A stretch of DNA of 64,000 nt from Gammaproteobacteria bacterium (GTDB lineage Bacteria > Pseudomonadota > Gammaproteobacteria > Steroidobacterales > Steroidobacteraceae), in contig JANYFY010000017.1 in assembly GCA_025359565.1 (NCBI GenBank), positions 1 to 64,000 of the forward strand, read 5' to 3'. Made by a program: the position numbers and the translations under genes. Position 1 is the first letter of the stretch. Every line of letters starts with the position of its first letter. This document shows positions 24,361-33,572 of this stretch, one piece after another. The notes beneath the pieces are model-generated. The model did no database searches. It worked only from the letters and a program-made list of their open reading frames with translations, and was not told the origin of the DNA.

Positions 24361-24933
24361 ATGCAGCGCTTTTTTAAAAAACTGCCCAGTGATCGTCCGT
24401 TACAGGGTACGAGCGATCGGGCAATTGAACTTGAATTTGATCGGGCGCTTCAGGGCGGCGAGGGCATCGAGGGCGCTCATTGTATTCACGAGTGGTGGAT
24501 GCGGGGTGAGAGTTCTGTGAATATCGAGGCCGCTTTGCGGCGACTTTGGAGCTGCGCGGCCGAAAGCATTCCGGATTGGCTGCCAATGCGGTATATCGAG
24601 TGGCTTCCGAGTGCCTACCAAGTAGCGTCACAGTTTAAAGCGGCGGCCAAGGGGCGCTCTAATATCTACTTAGTATTGCTCGATTATCGCGATCGCGACG
24701 CAGAGCCGTATGGGGTCTATGTGGGGATGAGCAAGTACCACCCCGCGCAACGATTTGATCAACACAAGGCCGGCATTCGCTCCGCCGGCAGCGTATTGAA
24801 ACGCGGACTCGAGGTGTTGATCGGGCCAACGCTGCATTTGCAGTACATTAAGCGCAGTGAAGCTTGCCGTATCGAAGCGGAATTGGCGCAGGCTCTCGAG
24901 GCGAGTGGATTGCGGGTCGAGGGAGGACACTGA
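24361..24933 (+). CDS. GIY-YIG-nuclease-like protein
   Basis: 190 residues from ATG 24361. The N-terminal half is unassigned (helical, WWMRGESSVNIEAALRRLWS). The C-terminal half resembles a GIY-YIG domain: NIYLVLLDYRD, then YGVYVGMSKYHPAQRFDQHKAG and a late Glu in EACRIEAELAQALEASG. The YVGMS...R...E spacing fits the nuclease fold but the first GIY is degenerate (YLV), so catalytic activity is uncertain. Last gene of the conjugation block, 27 nt after the phosphoribosyltransferase. Confidence 0.6.
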   Translation: MQRFFKKLPSDRPLQGTSDRAIELEFDRALQGGEGIEGAHCIHEWWMRGESSVNIEAALRRLWSCAAESIPDWLPMRYIEWLPSAYQVASQFKAAAKGRSNIYLVLLDYRDRDAEPYGVYVGMSKYHPAQRFDQHKAGIRSAGSVLKRGLEVLIGPTLHLQYIKRSEACRIEAELAQALEASGLRVEGGH

Positions 24934-24984
24934 TGTGACGCTCAGGGTATAATCTTGAATATTCCCGATTTATGAGGTTTTTAA

Positions 24985-25758
24985 GTGCCTGCATCATTGA
25001 CTGTTTTAACGATACGCTCATGGTTTTTTGCTCTATTTATATTGGGTGCTGCTGGTGCAGGAGCGAAGGATGCTGGTGATTACGTAGGTGACGCCAAAGA
25101 CTATGTTTTGGCGCCACTGCATTGGGATCAGACCGATTGGGCGTGGTTTGCGGGAAGTATCGCGACCGTGGCGGTAGCCCATCACTTCGACAATAGTGTA
25201 CGGGATCATTTTGGGCCACAACCTTTTGATAGCAGAGATCCACATAATTTGCGGGACATTGTGCCGGTGGCGGCGCTGGGCGGGGCGGTATTGGTGCAAG
25301 GGTTGTTGGGTGATAAGCCTGCGCTCAATTTGAGTTTCGGCATGATGGAGGCGGCTGTGCTTGCCGGGGGTACTACCTTTGCCCTGAAATTCGCCACGGG
25401 GCGGCAGCGACCGAATGAGACATTGAATTCTAACCAATGGTTTAAAAGTGGCGATGGATTTCCGTCCATGCACACTTCGGTAGCGTTTGCAGCGGCGACG
25501 GTTTTTGCGGAACGCGATGCAGACAACATCATTGCGCGCCGAATCGTGGCTTATGGATTGGCGACGGGCACGGCTTATTTGCGTTTAAAGGATAATCAGC
25601 ATTGGTTATCAGATACCGTTGCGGGTGCCGCCATCGGAATTTCGACTGGGATGTACGTAAGTCACCGTGGTCATGGACTTAATCACACGGCGAGTAATTG
25701 GTCGATTGCTCCGATAGGCGGGGGGGTTGGAATAGCGTACACACACGAGCTGCGGTAG
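24985..25758 (+). CDS. PAP2-family membrane-associated phosphatase
   Basis: 257 residues from GTG 24985, with an N-terminal signal or anchor helix. The three PAP2 motifs are KFATGRQRPNE, FPSMHTSVAFAAA and RLKDNQHWLSDTVAGAAIG, with catalytic His in motifs 2 and 3. It likely dephosphorylates a lipid phosphate such as phosphatidate or undecaprenyl pyrophosphate at the periplasmic face. A TATAAT at 24948-24953 may be its -10 element, though no good -35 is present. It is convergent with dgkA, another lipid-phosphate enzyme. Confidence 0.9.
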   Translation: MPASLTVLTIRSWFFALFILGAAGAGAKDAGDYVGDAKDYVLAPLHWDQTDWAWFAGSIATVAVAHHFDNSVRDHFGPQPFDSRDPHNLRDIVPVAALGGAVLVQGLLGDKPALNLSFGMMEAAVLAGGTTFALKFATGRQRPNETLNSNQWFKSGDGFPSMHTSVAFAAATVFAERDADNIIARRIVAYGLATGTAYLRLKDNQHWLSDTVAGAAIGISTGMYVSHRGHGLNHTASNWSIAPIGGGVGIAYTHELR

Positions 25759-25765
25759 CCCTGTA

Positions 25766-26158
25766 CTAAGAGGAGTGAAGCATCCCTAAACTGACCGCCA
25801 CGGTTAAAGCACCAATAATCGCGGCAGTAATCGAAGTTACCAGAACGGCGGCGGCGGCACAGTCTTTTGCAACACCGATGGTAGGGTGTTGTTCTGGGTG
25901 GAGACGATCTGCGAGATGTTCAAGCGCTGTATTGAGCAACTCGACTCCGAGTACAAGTCCAGCGGTAATAATTGACAGTCCTACCCATACTAGCGGTGGT
26001 TTTAGCCAGACCATCAGTGCGGCGTATGCGGCGGCGAGCAATAGCTCTGTACGAAAGCTGTTTTCCATTAATACAGCGCAGTAGATGCCTTTCGCGGCAA
26101 ATGAGAACCGCCTCAATAGGGATTGATTTTTTAAATTACGTTGCACCGGCATCATCAT
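25766..26158 (-). CDS. dgkA: Diacylglycerol kinase DgkA
   Basis: 130 residues with three membrane helices and the DgkA signature ELLNTALEHLADRLHPEQHPTIGVAKDCAAAAVLV (read in parts: ELLNTALEHLADR, AKDCAAAAVLV), including the catalytic Glu and the metal-binding Glu/Asp. It phosphorylates diacylglycerol, recycling it to phosphatidate, or undecaprenol in some bacteria. Two further ATGs at the start leave the exact N-terminus open by one or two residues. Ends 8 bp from the convergent PAP2 gene. Confidence 0.95.
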   Translation of the reverse strand: MMMPVQRNLKNQSLLRRFSFAAKGIYCAVLMENSFRTELLLAAAYAALMVWLKPPLVWVGLSIITAGLVLGVELLNTALEHLADRLHPEQHPTIGVAKDCAAAAVLVTSITAAIIGALTVAVSLGMLHSS

Positions 26159-26313
26159 TTAAGGCGCAGTTTACCATTTACAGCGACTTACTGGAGTAGT
26201 GGGCGCTATGATTTGTACGGTACGCGCCTACATGGTGTAGCGTCGTTACCCTGCTTATTAGCGCCACAACCGAGTGCGTTCGGCACTGCAACGTAAACTG
26301 AGGTACAAGTCTT

Positions 26314-26844
26314 CTATGGCCACCGTTGCGGCGTGGCCCGCACTTTAGAGATGTCGTACCCCATTGAGCTTACTTCGTTGAGAAGTCGTTGGTAATCGAC
26401 ATCCGATATATGCGGTTTTTTAGCCATGATCCACACATAATCCCGCGCCGTTCGCGCGATGATTGTTTCGGAGTAATCTGCATCGAGATATGCAATCAGG
26501 TATTCCGATTTGACCGGCCAAACCAGGCGCATGCCCCATACGGCGTTGCTAGGATCGCGAATAAATCCGGTGGGTTTCATGGTTTTGAGTGGTCCATCAA
26601 AAGATCCTTTGTGGAAAGTGAACGTAGTTGCGATCGTCCCGTTCGGATTTTGCTGGTAAGACTCAACAGCATTATAAGAATTTTTCTCTAAAAACGTGGG
26701 AATGCTCCCTATCACGTACCAAGAACCCATGAACCTTGCGAGTTCCACATGGTCCATCGGTTTAATAGGTGCCTTTTGCATCGATGCGCAGCCACTCAGG
26801 AACGTCGCTGAGACAAGTATTGTAGAGGCCAAAATAGTATACAA
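26314..26844 (-). CDS. blc: Outer-membrane lipocalin (Blc-like)
   Basis: 176 residues from a TTG at 26844 with GGAGA at 26852-26856, spaced 7 nt. Lipoprotein signal with lipobox LSGC, then the lipocalin motif ELARFMGSWYVIGSIP, EKNSYNAVESY, and RDYVWIMAKKPHISDVDY near the end. Bacterial lipocalins bind lysophospholipids or other hydrophobic ligands and respond to membrane stress. The usual ATG is absent; the TTG is chosen for its Shine-Dalgarno and signal peptide. Confidence 0.9.
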   Translation of the reverse strand: MYTILASTILVSATFLSGCASMQKAPIKPMDHVELARFMGSWYVIGSIPTFLEKNSYNAVESYQQNPNGTIATTFTFHKGSFDGPLKTMKPTGFIRDPSNAVWGMRLVWPVKSEYLIAYLDADYSETIIARTARDYVWIMAKKPHISDVDYQRLLNEVSSMGYDISKVRATPQRWP

Positions 26845-27108
26845 AGGTTATTCTCCATGGATGTACGATTCGTTGGTACGCAATGGCACGACCGTACCCT
26901 AATTCCGCTTTTTTTTTCGTTTTATAATTCTATAAGCGTGGACTATGTAAAACATCGCTTGAACGGCATAAATACCTGTCAGTCGTTACCTACTTCGAAA
27001 CTACTCCTAGATATTGCCCGTCGGCGCGGGCAGTTGGTACATTATGGCGTGATTCTCCACCTGGTAGACGTACCTAGCATTCACCGCTCAGTGTGAATTG
27101 GAGCAAGA

Positions 27109-28104
27109 GTGATATCAGATGATCTCGTCGTCGCAACGCCGCGCGGGTTGTACTGCACCGCGGGCGACTTTTATATCGATCCATGGCAGCCCGTGGAACG
27201 CGCCGTTATTACGCACGCTCATGGGGATCATTTGCGCGGAGGCAGTTCGCGCTACTATCTTGCTCGCCCCGGTGAAGGGGTTGCCCGCATTCGCCTCCCC
27301 AAAGACGCATTTGTGGCATCACTAGAATATGGTGAGCAACATACATTTGACCGCGTGCGAATTTCCCTGCATCCCGCAGGCCATATATTGGGGTCATCTC
27401 AGGTGCGTATCGAACATGATGGCTGCGTGTGGGTCGTTTCAGGCGACTATAAGCGCGAGTTCGATCCGACATGTGCGCCATTTGAGGTATTGGCGTGCAA
27501 TGTTTTTATCAGCGAGGCCACTTTTGCGCTGCCGGCTTATCGTTGGTCGAGTACGCCGATCGTTGCTCGAGAGATCTTTGATTGGTGGAACAGTAATCGT
27601 GAAAAAGGCTTTGTTAGCGTGCTGTTCGCTTATGCACTGGGCAAAGCGCAGCGAATTCTCGCCGAACTTGCCACGCTCACAAACGAGGCGGTTTATGTTC
27701 ACGGGGCTGTAGCGTCGCTCGTTGAGGCGTATCGAGAAGCGGGCGTTACGATGCTTCCGACATTTCCAGCAACTGTAGTCAGTGCAAAGAATTTTGCGGG
27801 CGCATTGGTGCTCGCGCCTCCCAGTGCCGCGGGATCTCCATGGATGCGTCGCTTCGGAGAATGTCGTACGGGATTTTGCTCGGGGTGGATGAGAGTGCGC
27901 GGCAATCGCCGACGCCGAGGTTACGATCGAGGTTTCGTTTTGTCTGATCACGCTGATTGGCCGGGCTTACTGCGCACAATTCGCGAAACGCACGCGGGGC
28001 GTGTGCTCCTTACTCATGGCTACACCGATGCCATGTGCCGCTATTTGCAGGAACAGGGGGTCGCTGCGACTGCGTTGCGTACCGAGTACGGCGCCGAAAA
28101 CTAA
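27109..28104 (+). CDS. Ligase-associated DNA exonuclease (MBL fold)
   Basis: 331 residues from GTG 27109 with GGAG at 27100-27103. The beta-lactamase-fold metal site ITHAHGDHLRGG is near residue 35, with PAGHILGSSQVRIE, VSGDYKREFDPTC and FVLSDHADWPGLL downstream. This is the TIGR04122-type exonuclease that accompanies bacterial ATP-dependent ligases, related to CPSF/SNM1 nucleases. Its stop overlaps the ligase start (TAATG), so the two are coupled and probably act on the same repair intermediates. Confidence 0.93.
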   Translation: MISDDLVVATPRGLYCTAGDFYIDPWQPVERAVITHAHGDHLRGGSSRYYLARPGEGVARIRLPKDAFVASLEYGEQHTFDRVRISLHPAGHILGSSQVRIEHDGCVWVVSGDYKREFDPTCAPFEVLACNVFISEATFALPAYRWSSTPIVAREIFDWWNSNREKGFVSVLFAYALGKAQRILAELATLTNEAVYVHGAVASLVEAYREAGVTMLPTFPATVVSAKNFAGALVLAPPSAAGSPWMRRFGECRTGFCSGWMRVRGNRRRRGYDRGFVLSDHADWPGLLRTIRETHAGRVLLTHGYTDAMCRYLQEQGVAATALRTEYGAEN

Positions 28105-29732
28105 TGCGTCTTTTTGCAAACTTATTCGAAACTCTCGATACAACGACGTCCACACACGCAAAAATTGACGCAATGGTTGACTATTTTCGCGGTGCGGATC
28201 CGGCTGATGCTGCCTGGGCGGTTTATATTTTAATCGGGCGACGCCTCAAACGCAGTGTTGGCCCTTCATTGCTTCACACTTGGCTAATTGAGGAGGCGGG
28301 TCTACCAGGTTGGCTGGTCGAGGAAACGTATGGGTCCATTGGGGACTTAGCGGAAACGGTAGCCCTGCTAGTGACGCCTGATCCGCCTGCTCCTCCCGAC
28401 GGCCGTGGTTCGACTAGTTCGGAGCTGCGGCTAAGAGATTGGTTTCACGAGCGAATATTATTGCTACCCTCCTTGGATCTTGAGGAAAAACGCCGCTTGA
28501 TCGTGGGCTGGTGGCGTTCCCTGCCCTATCGCGAATGCTTTCTTGTTAACAAGCTATTGACGGGCTCGTTGCGTGTGGGTGTGTCGCGGGTGCTAGTCAC
28601 GCGGGCGCTCGCCGAGTTGTTTGATCAACCACGAACGCATGTTGAACGGGCGCTTATCGGGGCTTGGGATCCAACACCCGAATTTTGGGGCGCAATGATG
28701 CGCGATGAGAGCAGCACGGATTCCACCCACCCATACCCTTTCTTCTTGGCATCGCCCCTGGAAGGGCCGATTGGCGCCTTAGGCCCAAGAAAGGATTGGT
28801 TAGCAGAGTGGAAATGGGATGGCATTCGCGGACAGATCGTGCGCCGGGCGGGTCAATGCACGCTATGGTCGCGTGGCGAAGAAATTATCACTGATCGATT
28901 TCCGGAAATAGTGGCGGCAGCCGCAGCGCTGCCTGATGGGATCGTACTCGATGGTGAAGTTCTTGCCTGGCGAGATGACCGAGTGCTACCTTTTGCTCAG
29001 TTGCAACAACGAATCGGACGACGCAAGTTAACGCAGAAAATATTGAAAGAAATTCCTGCGCGATTTAAGGCTTACGACATCTTGGAATGGGACGCAGAAG
29101 ATTGGCGTAATCGGCCTTTACAAGAGCGACGAGCGCAACTACAAAGCGTCTTGACAAGCTTAGCTTCGAAGCAGATCGATATTTCAGTTGGGTTGCGGGA
29201 AGATTCTTGGGAAGCACTTGCAGTTTTGCGCGAGTCTGCGCGCACGCAGGGCGTGGAAGGGCTGATGCTCAAGGCGTGGGACTCGCCGTACGGTACGGGA
29301 CGGCAACGTGGCGCATGGTGGAAATGGAAGATTGCCCCATTTGTTTTTGACGGCGTCCTACTCTACGCTGCACCAGGGCATGGGCGGCGCTCAAATTTGT
29401 ACACGGACTATACGTTTGGCGTGTGGCACGGTGAGGTTTTAGTGCCCGTCGCTAAAGCATATTCCGGATTAACGGATGACGAAATTCGTACGCTCGACAA
29501 GTGGATTCGCAGCCATACGCGTGAGAAGTTTGGTAACGTACGCAGCGTTGAGCCTGTCCATGTATTCGAACTCGCCTTCGAAGGAATAGCGCGTTCACCT
29601 AGGCACAAGTCGGGGATTGCGCTGCGTTTCCCTCGTATCAAGCTGTGGCGCACCGATAAACGGGCAGTGGAGGCGGATACGCTTGGGAACCTTCAGGCGG
29701 TGCTTGAGCAGCTGCAGCGAGATGTCCGCTGA
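28104..29732 (+). CDS. ATP-dependent DNA ligase (exonuclease-linked type)
   Basis: 542 residues from ATG 28104. The adenylation lysine is in WLAEWKWDGIRGQ near residue 237, with GIVLDGEVLAW (motif III), RFKAYDILEWD, EGLMLKAWDSPYG (motif IV) and WWKWKIAP (motif V). The N-terminal domain starts FANLFETLDTTTSTHAKIDAMV. It seals nicks using ATP, in addition to the housekeeping NAD ligase. The usual partners of this cluster, a large DEXH helicase and a metallophosphoesterase, do not follow; the next gene is convergent. Confidence 0.93.
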   Translation: MRLFANLFETLDTTTSTHAKIDAMVDYFRGADPADAAWAVYILIGRRLKRSVGPSLLHTWLIEEAGLPGWLVEETYGSIGDLAETVALLVTPDPPAPPDGRGSTSSELRLRDWFHERILLLPSLDLEEKRRLIVGWWRSLPYRECFLVNKLLTGSLRVGVSRVLVTRALAELFDQPRTHVERALIGAWDPTPEFWGAMMRDESSTDSTHPYPFFLASPLEGPIGALGPRKDWLAEWKWDGIRGQIVRRAGQCTLWSRGEEIITDRFPEIVAAAAALPDGIVLDGEVLAWRDDRVLPFAQLQQRIGRRKLTQKILKEIPARFKAYDILEWDAEDWRNRPLQERRAQLQSVLTSLASKQIDISVGLREDSWEALAVLRESARTQGVEGLMLKAWDSPYGTGRQRGAWWKWKIAPFVFDGVLLYAAPGHGRRSNLYTDYTFGVWHGEVLVPVAKAYSGLTDDEIRTLDKWIRSHTREKFGNVRSVEPVHVFELAFEGIARSPRHKSGIALRFPRIKLWRTDKRAVEADTLGNLQAVLEQLQRDVR

Positions 29733-29755
29733 GATTTTTAGCGTGCGCCTGCATA

Positions 29756-31276
29756 TTAAAACGCGCGGCGCGCGCGTAAAACAACTAGTACGGTCTTTAG
29801 TAGAATTCGAAGATCCAGACCTATGGACCAATTGTTGAGATATTCGATATCAAACTGAACTCGTCGGCTCATTTTTTGTAAACTACCCGTGTTGCCGCGT
29901 TGTCCATTGACCTGTGCCAAACCAGTCATTCCAGGTCGTACTTTGTGTCGCACCATGTAGCCGCTAACCAATTTTCGGTAGTACTCATTGTGAGCAACGG
30001 CATGTGGCCGTGGGCCCACTAAACTCATATTTCCTTTGAGCACATTGAACAGTTGCGGCAATTCGTCGAGCGAAGACCGACGCAAGAATCTCCCCAGCGG
30101 GGTCACCCTCGGATCGTCACGCGTAGCCTGTTGAATCGCATTATCTTCACATACTGTCATGGTGCGAAACTTATATACGAGAAATTCAGTGCTATCGAGA
30201 CCATAGCGCCGCTGCTGAAATATAACTGGTCCAGGAGATGAGCGCCTGATCGCGATCGCAATCAAGAGCATCAGGGGTGCGACACATAGGAGTGCGGTGG
30301 CAGCCAATACAACATCAGTGACGCGTTTCAAAATCCCAGTCGTGCCACAAAAAGGGCTTTCCCGTACCGCTAACAGCGGAATACCTTGGATCTCGCCAAA
30401 GCGCGCCTGCAGTAAGTCATATGCGGACAAATCCGGAACAATGTAGATTGAGGCGGTAGAGTCGCGCAAGTCCGACAAGAGTGAACGAATGCGTGATTGC
30501 GCCATTATTGGCACGCAGACATAAATGGCGTGGACTTGATTGCGCCGCGCATACTCTGCTAGATCGCGAAAGCGACCCAAAAGCCGCGATCTGACTTCGC
30601 GGGGCATACGAGCCGGCTGACGGTCGTCAAAAAACCCGTCAACCGAACCGATCCAAGGTTCTCGAGCCAGCCTTGCTGCTAGCTCACAGCCTATTTTCGT
30701 CGCGCCGACGATGACCAATCTGCGGCGGATCGCCCCGAACCGGCGGCGCCAGGTGGCTACTTTCCGCGCGGTTTCTTGGACTAAAACGAGAGCAAACGGT
30801 GTTATCACAAACCAGGTAATCAACACGCTGCGCTCATACGCTGCCGCGAGTTGAAAGAGCAGACCAAACAGGGTGAGAAGAACCACCACACACCCCCATT
30901 CGCTTAGTACGCGACCCAAGTCCCGGCGCCACATCATGCTTCGGCTGACCACCTCGAATTGCGGCCGGGTCATTAACTGTCCGGCCAAGACAAAAGTCAG
31001 TATTGCAAGAAAGCCGTACGAAGTTGTGAAGCGTTGACCGAGAGTCAATGCCGCAACGTAAAGTGTCAAAACAGCGATGCCAGGATTCAGATGCCGCGTG
31101 AGTAGCGCGATGACCGGCGCTTCGCCTGCGCCGGCGCGCATCCAGGACGAATTGTGAGTTTGGTACATGCCGGGTACTGGTTTCGGGTGTACAAGCCGCG
31201 AAAATTTACGGCTTAAATTTACTGATTTAGACAAGATTGACTCCCCTAGCGGCGGCAGCATTGTAGCGATTTGCAA
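29756..31276 (-). CDS. Undecaprenyl-phosphate sugar phosphotransferase (WcaJ/PssY-like)
   Basis: 506 residues. Several N-terminal membrane helices, a central Rossmann-like domain (RLVIVGATKIGCELAARL), and the C-terminal bacterial sugar transferase domain: KRVTDVVLAATALLCVAPLM, SPGPVIFQQRRYG, KFRTM, SLDELPQLFNVLKGNMSLVGPRP (given in parts) and RPGMTGLAQVNG. It loads the first sugar phosphate on undecaprenyl phosphate for exopolysaccharide synthesis. No other polysaccharide genes are nearby, so its pathway is encoded elsewhere. The start could be a later Met (residue 6 or 37). Confidence 0.92.
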   Translation of the reverse strand: MQIATMLPPLGESILSKSVNLSRKFSRLVHPKPVPGMYQTHNSSWMRAGAGEAPVIALLTRHLNPGIAVLTLYVAALTLGQRFTTSYGFLAILTFVLAGQLMTRPQFEVVSRSMMWRRDLGRVLSEWGCVVVLLTLFGLLFQLAAAYERSVLITWFVITPFALVLVQETARKVATWRRRFGAIRRRLVIVGATKIGCELAARLAREPWIGSVDGFFDDRQPARMPREVRSRLLGRFRDLAEYARRNQVHAIYVCVPIMAQSRIRSLLSDLRDSTASIYIVPDLSAYDLLQARFGEIQGIPLLAVRESPFCGTTGILKRVTDVVLAATALLCVAPLMLLIAIAIRRSSPGPVIFQQRRYGLDSTEFLVYKFRTMTVCEDNAIQQATRDDPRVTPLGRFLRRSSLDELPQLFNVLKGNMSLVGPRPHAVAHNEYYRKLVSGYMVRHKVRPGMTGLAQVNGQRGNTGSLQKMSRRVQFDIEYLNNWSIGLDLRILLKTVLVVLRARRAF

Positions 31277-31418
31277 TGGAACGATGCAATGACTCCAAGT
31301 GTAGGGCCGCGCAATTTACATAACGCGAGGCGTAGGTGCCTGTTTGGGGTTCCACTGCTTCGGGATAAACATTAGACTAAGCGCGCATCAAAGAACTAGA
31401 ACTCTGCGCTGGGACTAT

Positions 31419-33452
31419 GTGAATATCATTCGAATATTGATCGTTGTTTTATTCTGCAATTTTGTTGCAGTAGGTCCAGCATTCGCGCATGAAACCCATT
31501 CTTTGGCCGCACTAAGGGCTGGGGAGCTCGGAGTCACACAATTCGTTAATTCGGGTGCTCGCCGTGCCCAACCAGCTTTTCTTCACGGCTTGTTGTTGTT
31601 GCATAGCTTCGAGTATGCAGCAGCTAGACGCGATTTCCTGGAGGCTGAAAAAATCGATCGCGGTTTTGTAATGGCTTACTGGGGTGAGGCTCTGACTTAC
31701 AATCAACCCCTGTGGCGCGAACAAGATCGCGACTCTGCGAATGCAGCTCTTGCTAGGTTGGCGCGGGATCCGGCTGCTCGTGCAGCGAAAGCGGCAACGC
31801 CTCGTGAACGGGCTTATCTTGCTTCGGTAGAGCAACTGTACGGAGTTGGCGACAAAGCCGTGCGCGATGCCGCCTATTGCGTGGCGCTGGGTCTGTTAGC
31901 GGAGCGATATCCTGCAGATTTGGACGCGCGCGCACTCTATTCGCTGTCGTTATTGGGTTTGACCAATGGTGAGCGCAACGTAGCCAACTATATGCGAGCT
32001 GCTGCGGAAGCCGAGGCGGTACTTCGCGTCAGCTCGCGACATCCAGGCGCCTTGCATTACTTGATCCATGCGACCGATGATCCGGTGCATGCGCCGCTGG
32101 GCCTGCAGGCGGCCCGACTGTACGGCAAAGTGGCACCGTCCGCCTCTCATGCCCAGCACATGCCATCGCACATTTTTTTTGCACTCGGTCTGTGGGATGA
32201 CGCGATCGAAGCGAACCTGGCCTCTCTAACCAACGGTCGGGCGCATGGAGAGTCGTCGTACCATTCATTGCTATGGCTTGCCTATGCTTATCTGCAGAAT
32301 AACCAAAGCGCTCAGGCGGAGCAGTTGGTCCGCTCGGTTGCCGCCGATGTCGTAGCAACCCCTAGTAAAGATAACCGGGCAAGACTCTCGTATGCGCGGG
32401 CCATGTGGTTAGTCGAAACTCGCGGCATGGCAGGGCTGGATGCGAATACTCCAGTGGATAATCAAGGCATAAACTCCATTAATTATTTTGTTGTGCATGA
32501 TTTTGCACGAGGAATTAGCGCAGCTCCTCGTCGGCCTGCCGATGCAAAAGCAGCACTTGTCCAACTACAAGGGCGCATCGATATGGCGCAAGTCGCGCCG
32601 CAGTCGGTGACTATCGATTGGCTCGATAATGTCACTCATGAGGAGCTAGAAGAGGCAAAAATACTGGCGCTCGCACTCTCGGGAACCATACGGTTTTACG
32701 CTGGTGAGGCAGCCTCTGGAATCGATGAAGTGCGGGACGCTTGCACACGCGCTGAGCATCTACAGTTTGACTATGGGCCGCCCTGGTCAGTCAAGCCGCT
32801 CGACGAATTACTGGGCGAGCTTTTGCTTGCCGACGGGCGGTTGGATGAAGCAGCCACAGCGTTTCGCAAGACTCTCGATATATTTCCGAATCGTCGCCTG
32901 GCGCGTGAAGATCTGGCTGGGGCGCTTGCTCAAATCGAAGTGCGAGGTCCGAGTGATGCCGGCGTGCAGGCTGTACTGCGCCGCGAGGATTTATTGGGTG
33001 TCTGGCGCCTGGTGCGCATTGATTATGTGGGGCCCAATGGCCCACTCGATGATCCGTTCTACCATGCCGGTTCGAGCGGGTTGTTGACCTATGACGAATC
33101 CGGATCAATGAGCGTGCAAATTGCCGGATTGACTCGTCCCCGTTTGCCAGTTCCGAATTCCCGACCGGTCGATGCCGCCACGATGGTGGATGCCCCGGCG
33201 AAAGCTGCAGCGCTCGATAGCTACTACGCATATTTTGGTACCTGGGATTACGATGCGAGTCACGCCACTGTGACGCACCATATCGGCTCGGCGTTGCTGC
33301 CCGCAGAAAACGGCGTTAATTATTCGCAGAATGTGGCGCTTACCGGCAATCAGCTGACCTTTGTGACCCATCAGAAAACGGCCGGTGGCGACTTTACGCG
33401 GACTAAAGTTTGGATCCGCGTTGGCGCGGCACGTGTTGGCGCTGTGCGTTGA
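31419..33452 (+). CDS. Exported TPR protein with C-terminal lipocalin-like domain
   Basis: 677 residues from GTG 31419, chosen because it leads directly into a signal peptide (IIRILIVVLFCNFVAVGPAFA); ATG 31344 adds an unlike extension. TPR-type helices fill residues ~30-540, including YWGEALTYNQPLW and a conserved His-rich stretch ALHYLIHATDDPVHAPLGL...HAQHMPSHIFFALGLWDD. The last ~150 residues (LLGVWRLVRIDYVGP, SGSMSVQIAG, WDYDASHATVTHHI) match the lipocalin-like domain used in many secreted proteins. A related TPR protein is at 53292-54962. Function unknown. Confidence 0.8.
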   Translation: MNIIRILIVVLFCNFVAVGPAFAHETHSLAALRAGELGVTQFVNSGARRAQPAFLHGLLLLHSFEYAAARRDFLEAEKIDRGFVMAYWGEALTYNQPLWREQDRDSANAALARLARDPAARAAKAATPRERAYLASVEQLYGVGDKAVRDAAYCVALGLLAERYPADLDARALYSLSLLGLTNGERNVANYMRAAAEAEAVLRVSSRHPGALHYLIHATDDPVHAPLGLQAARLYGKVAPSASHAQHMPSHIFFALGLWDDAIEANLASLTNGRAHGESSYHSLLWLAYAYLQNNQSAQAEQLVRSVAADVVATPSKDNRARLSYARAMWLVETRGMAGLDANTPVDNQGINSINYFVVHDFARGISAAPRRPADAKAALVQLQGRIDMAQVAPQSVTIDWLDNVTHEELEEAKILALALSGTIRFYAGEAASGIDEVRDACTRAEHLQFDYGPPWSVKPLDELLGELLLADGRLDEAATAFRKTLDIFPNRRLAREDLAGALAQIEVRGPSDAGVQAVLRREDLLGVWRLVRIDYVGPNGPLDDPFYHAGSSGLLTYDESGSMSVQIAGLTRPRLPVPNSRPVDAATMVDAPAKAAALDSYYAYFGTWDYDASHATVTHHIGSALLPAENGVNYSQNVALTGNQLTFVTHQKTAGGDFTRTKVWIRVGAARVGAVR

Positions 33453-33572
33453 TACAGGTAGTTCACAGAGCGCATACTTGACTTCGCGGTTTATCAGCGT
33501 TGCATGCGCATCGCTCTGGATCGTAGATGGAGCTTTAGGTTTAATTCAATCAATAACCAATTGGGGAGTTAC

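Noticed and set aside
24934-24984. Right-hand attachment site for the conjugation block
   Set aside because: I looked here for a third copy of the 15-bp repeat or of the tRNA 3' end and saw none.
26857-27096. 79-residue plus-strand frame before the exonuclease gene
   Set aside because: No Shine-Dalgarno, no recognisable domain, and a T-run early in the frame; treated as intergenic.
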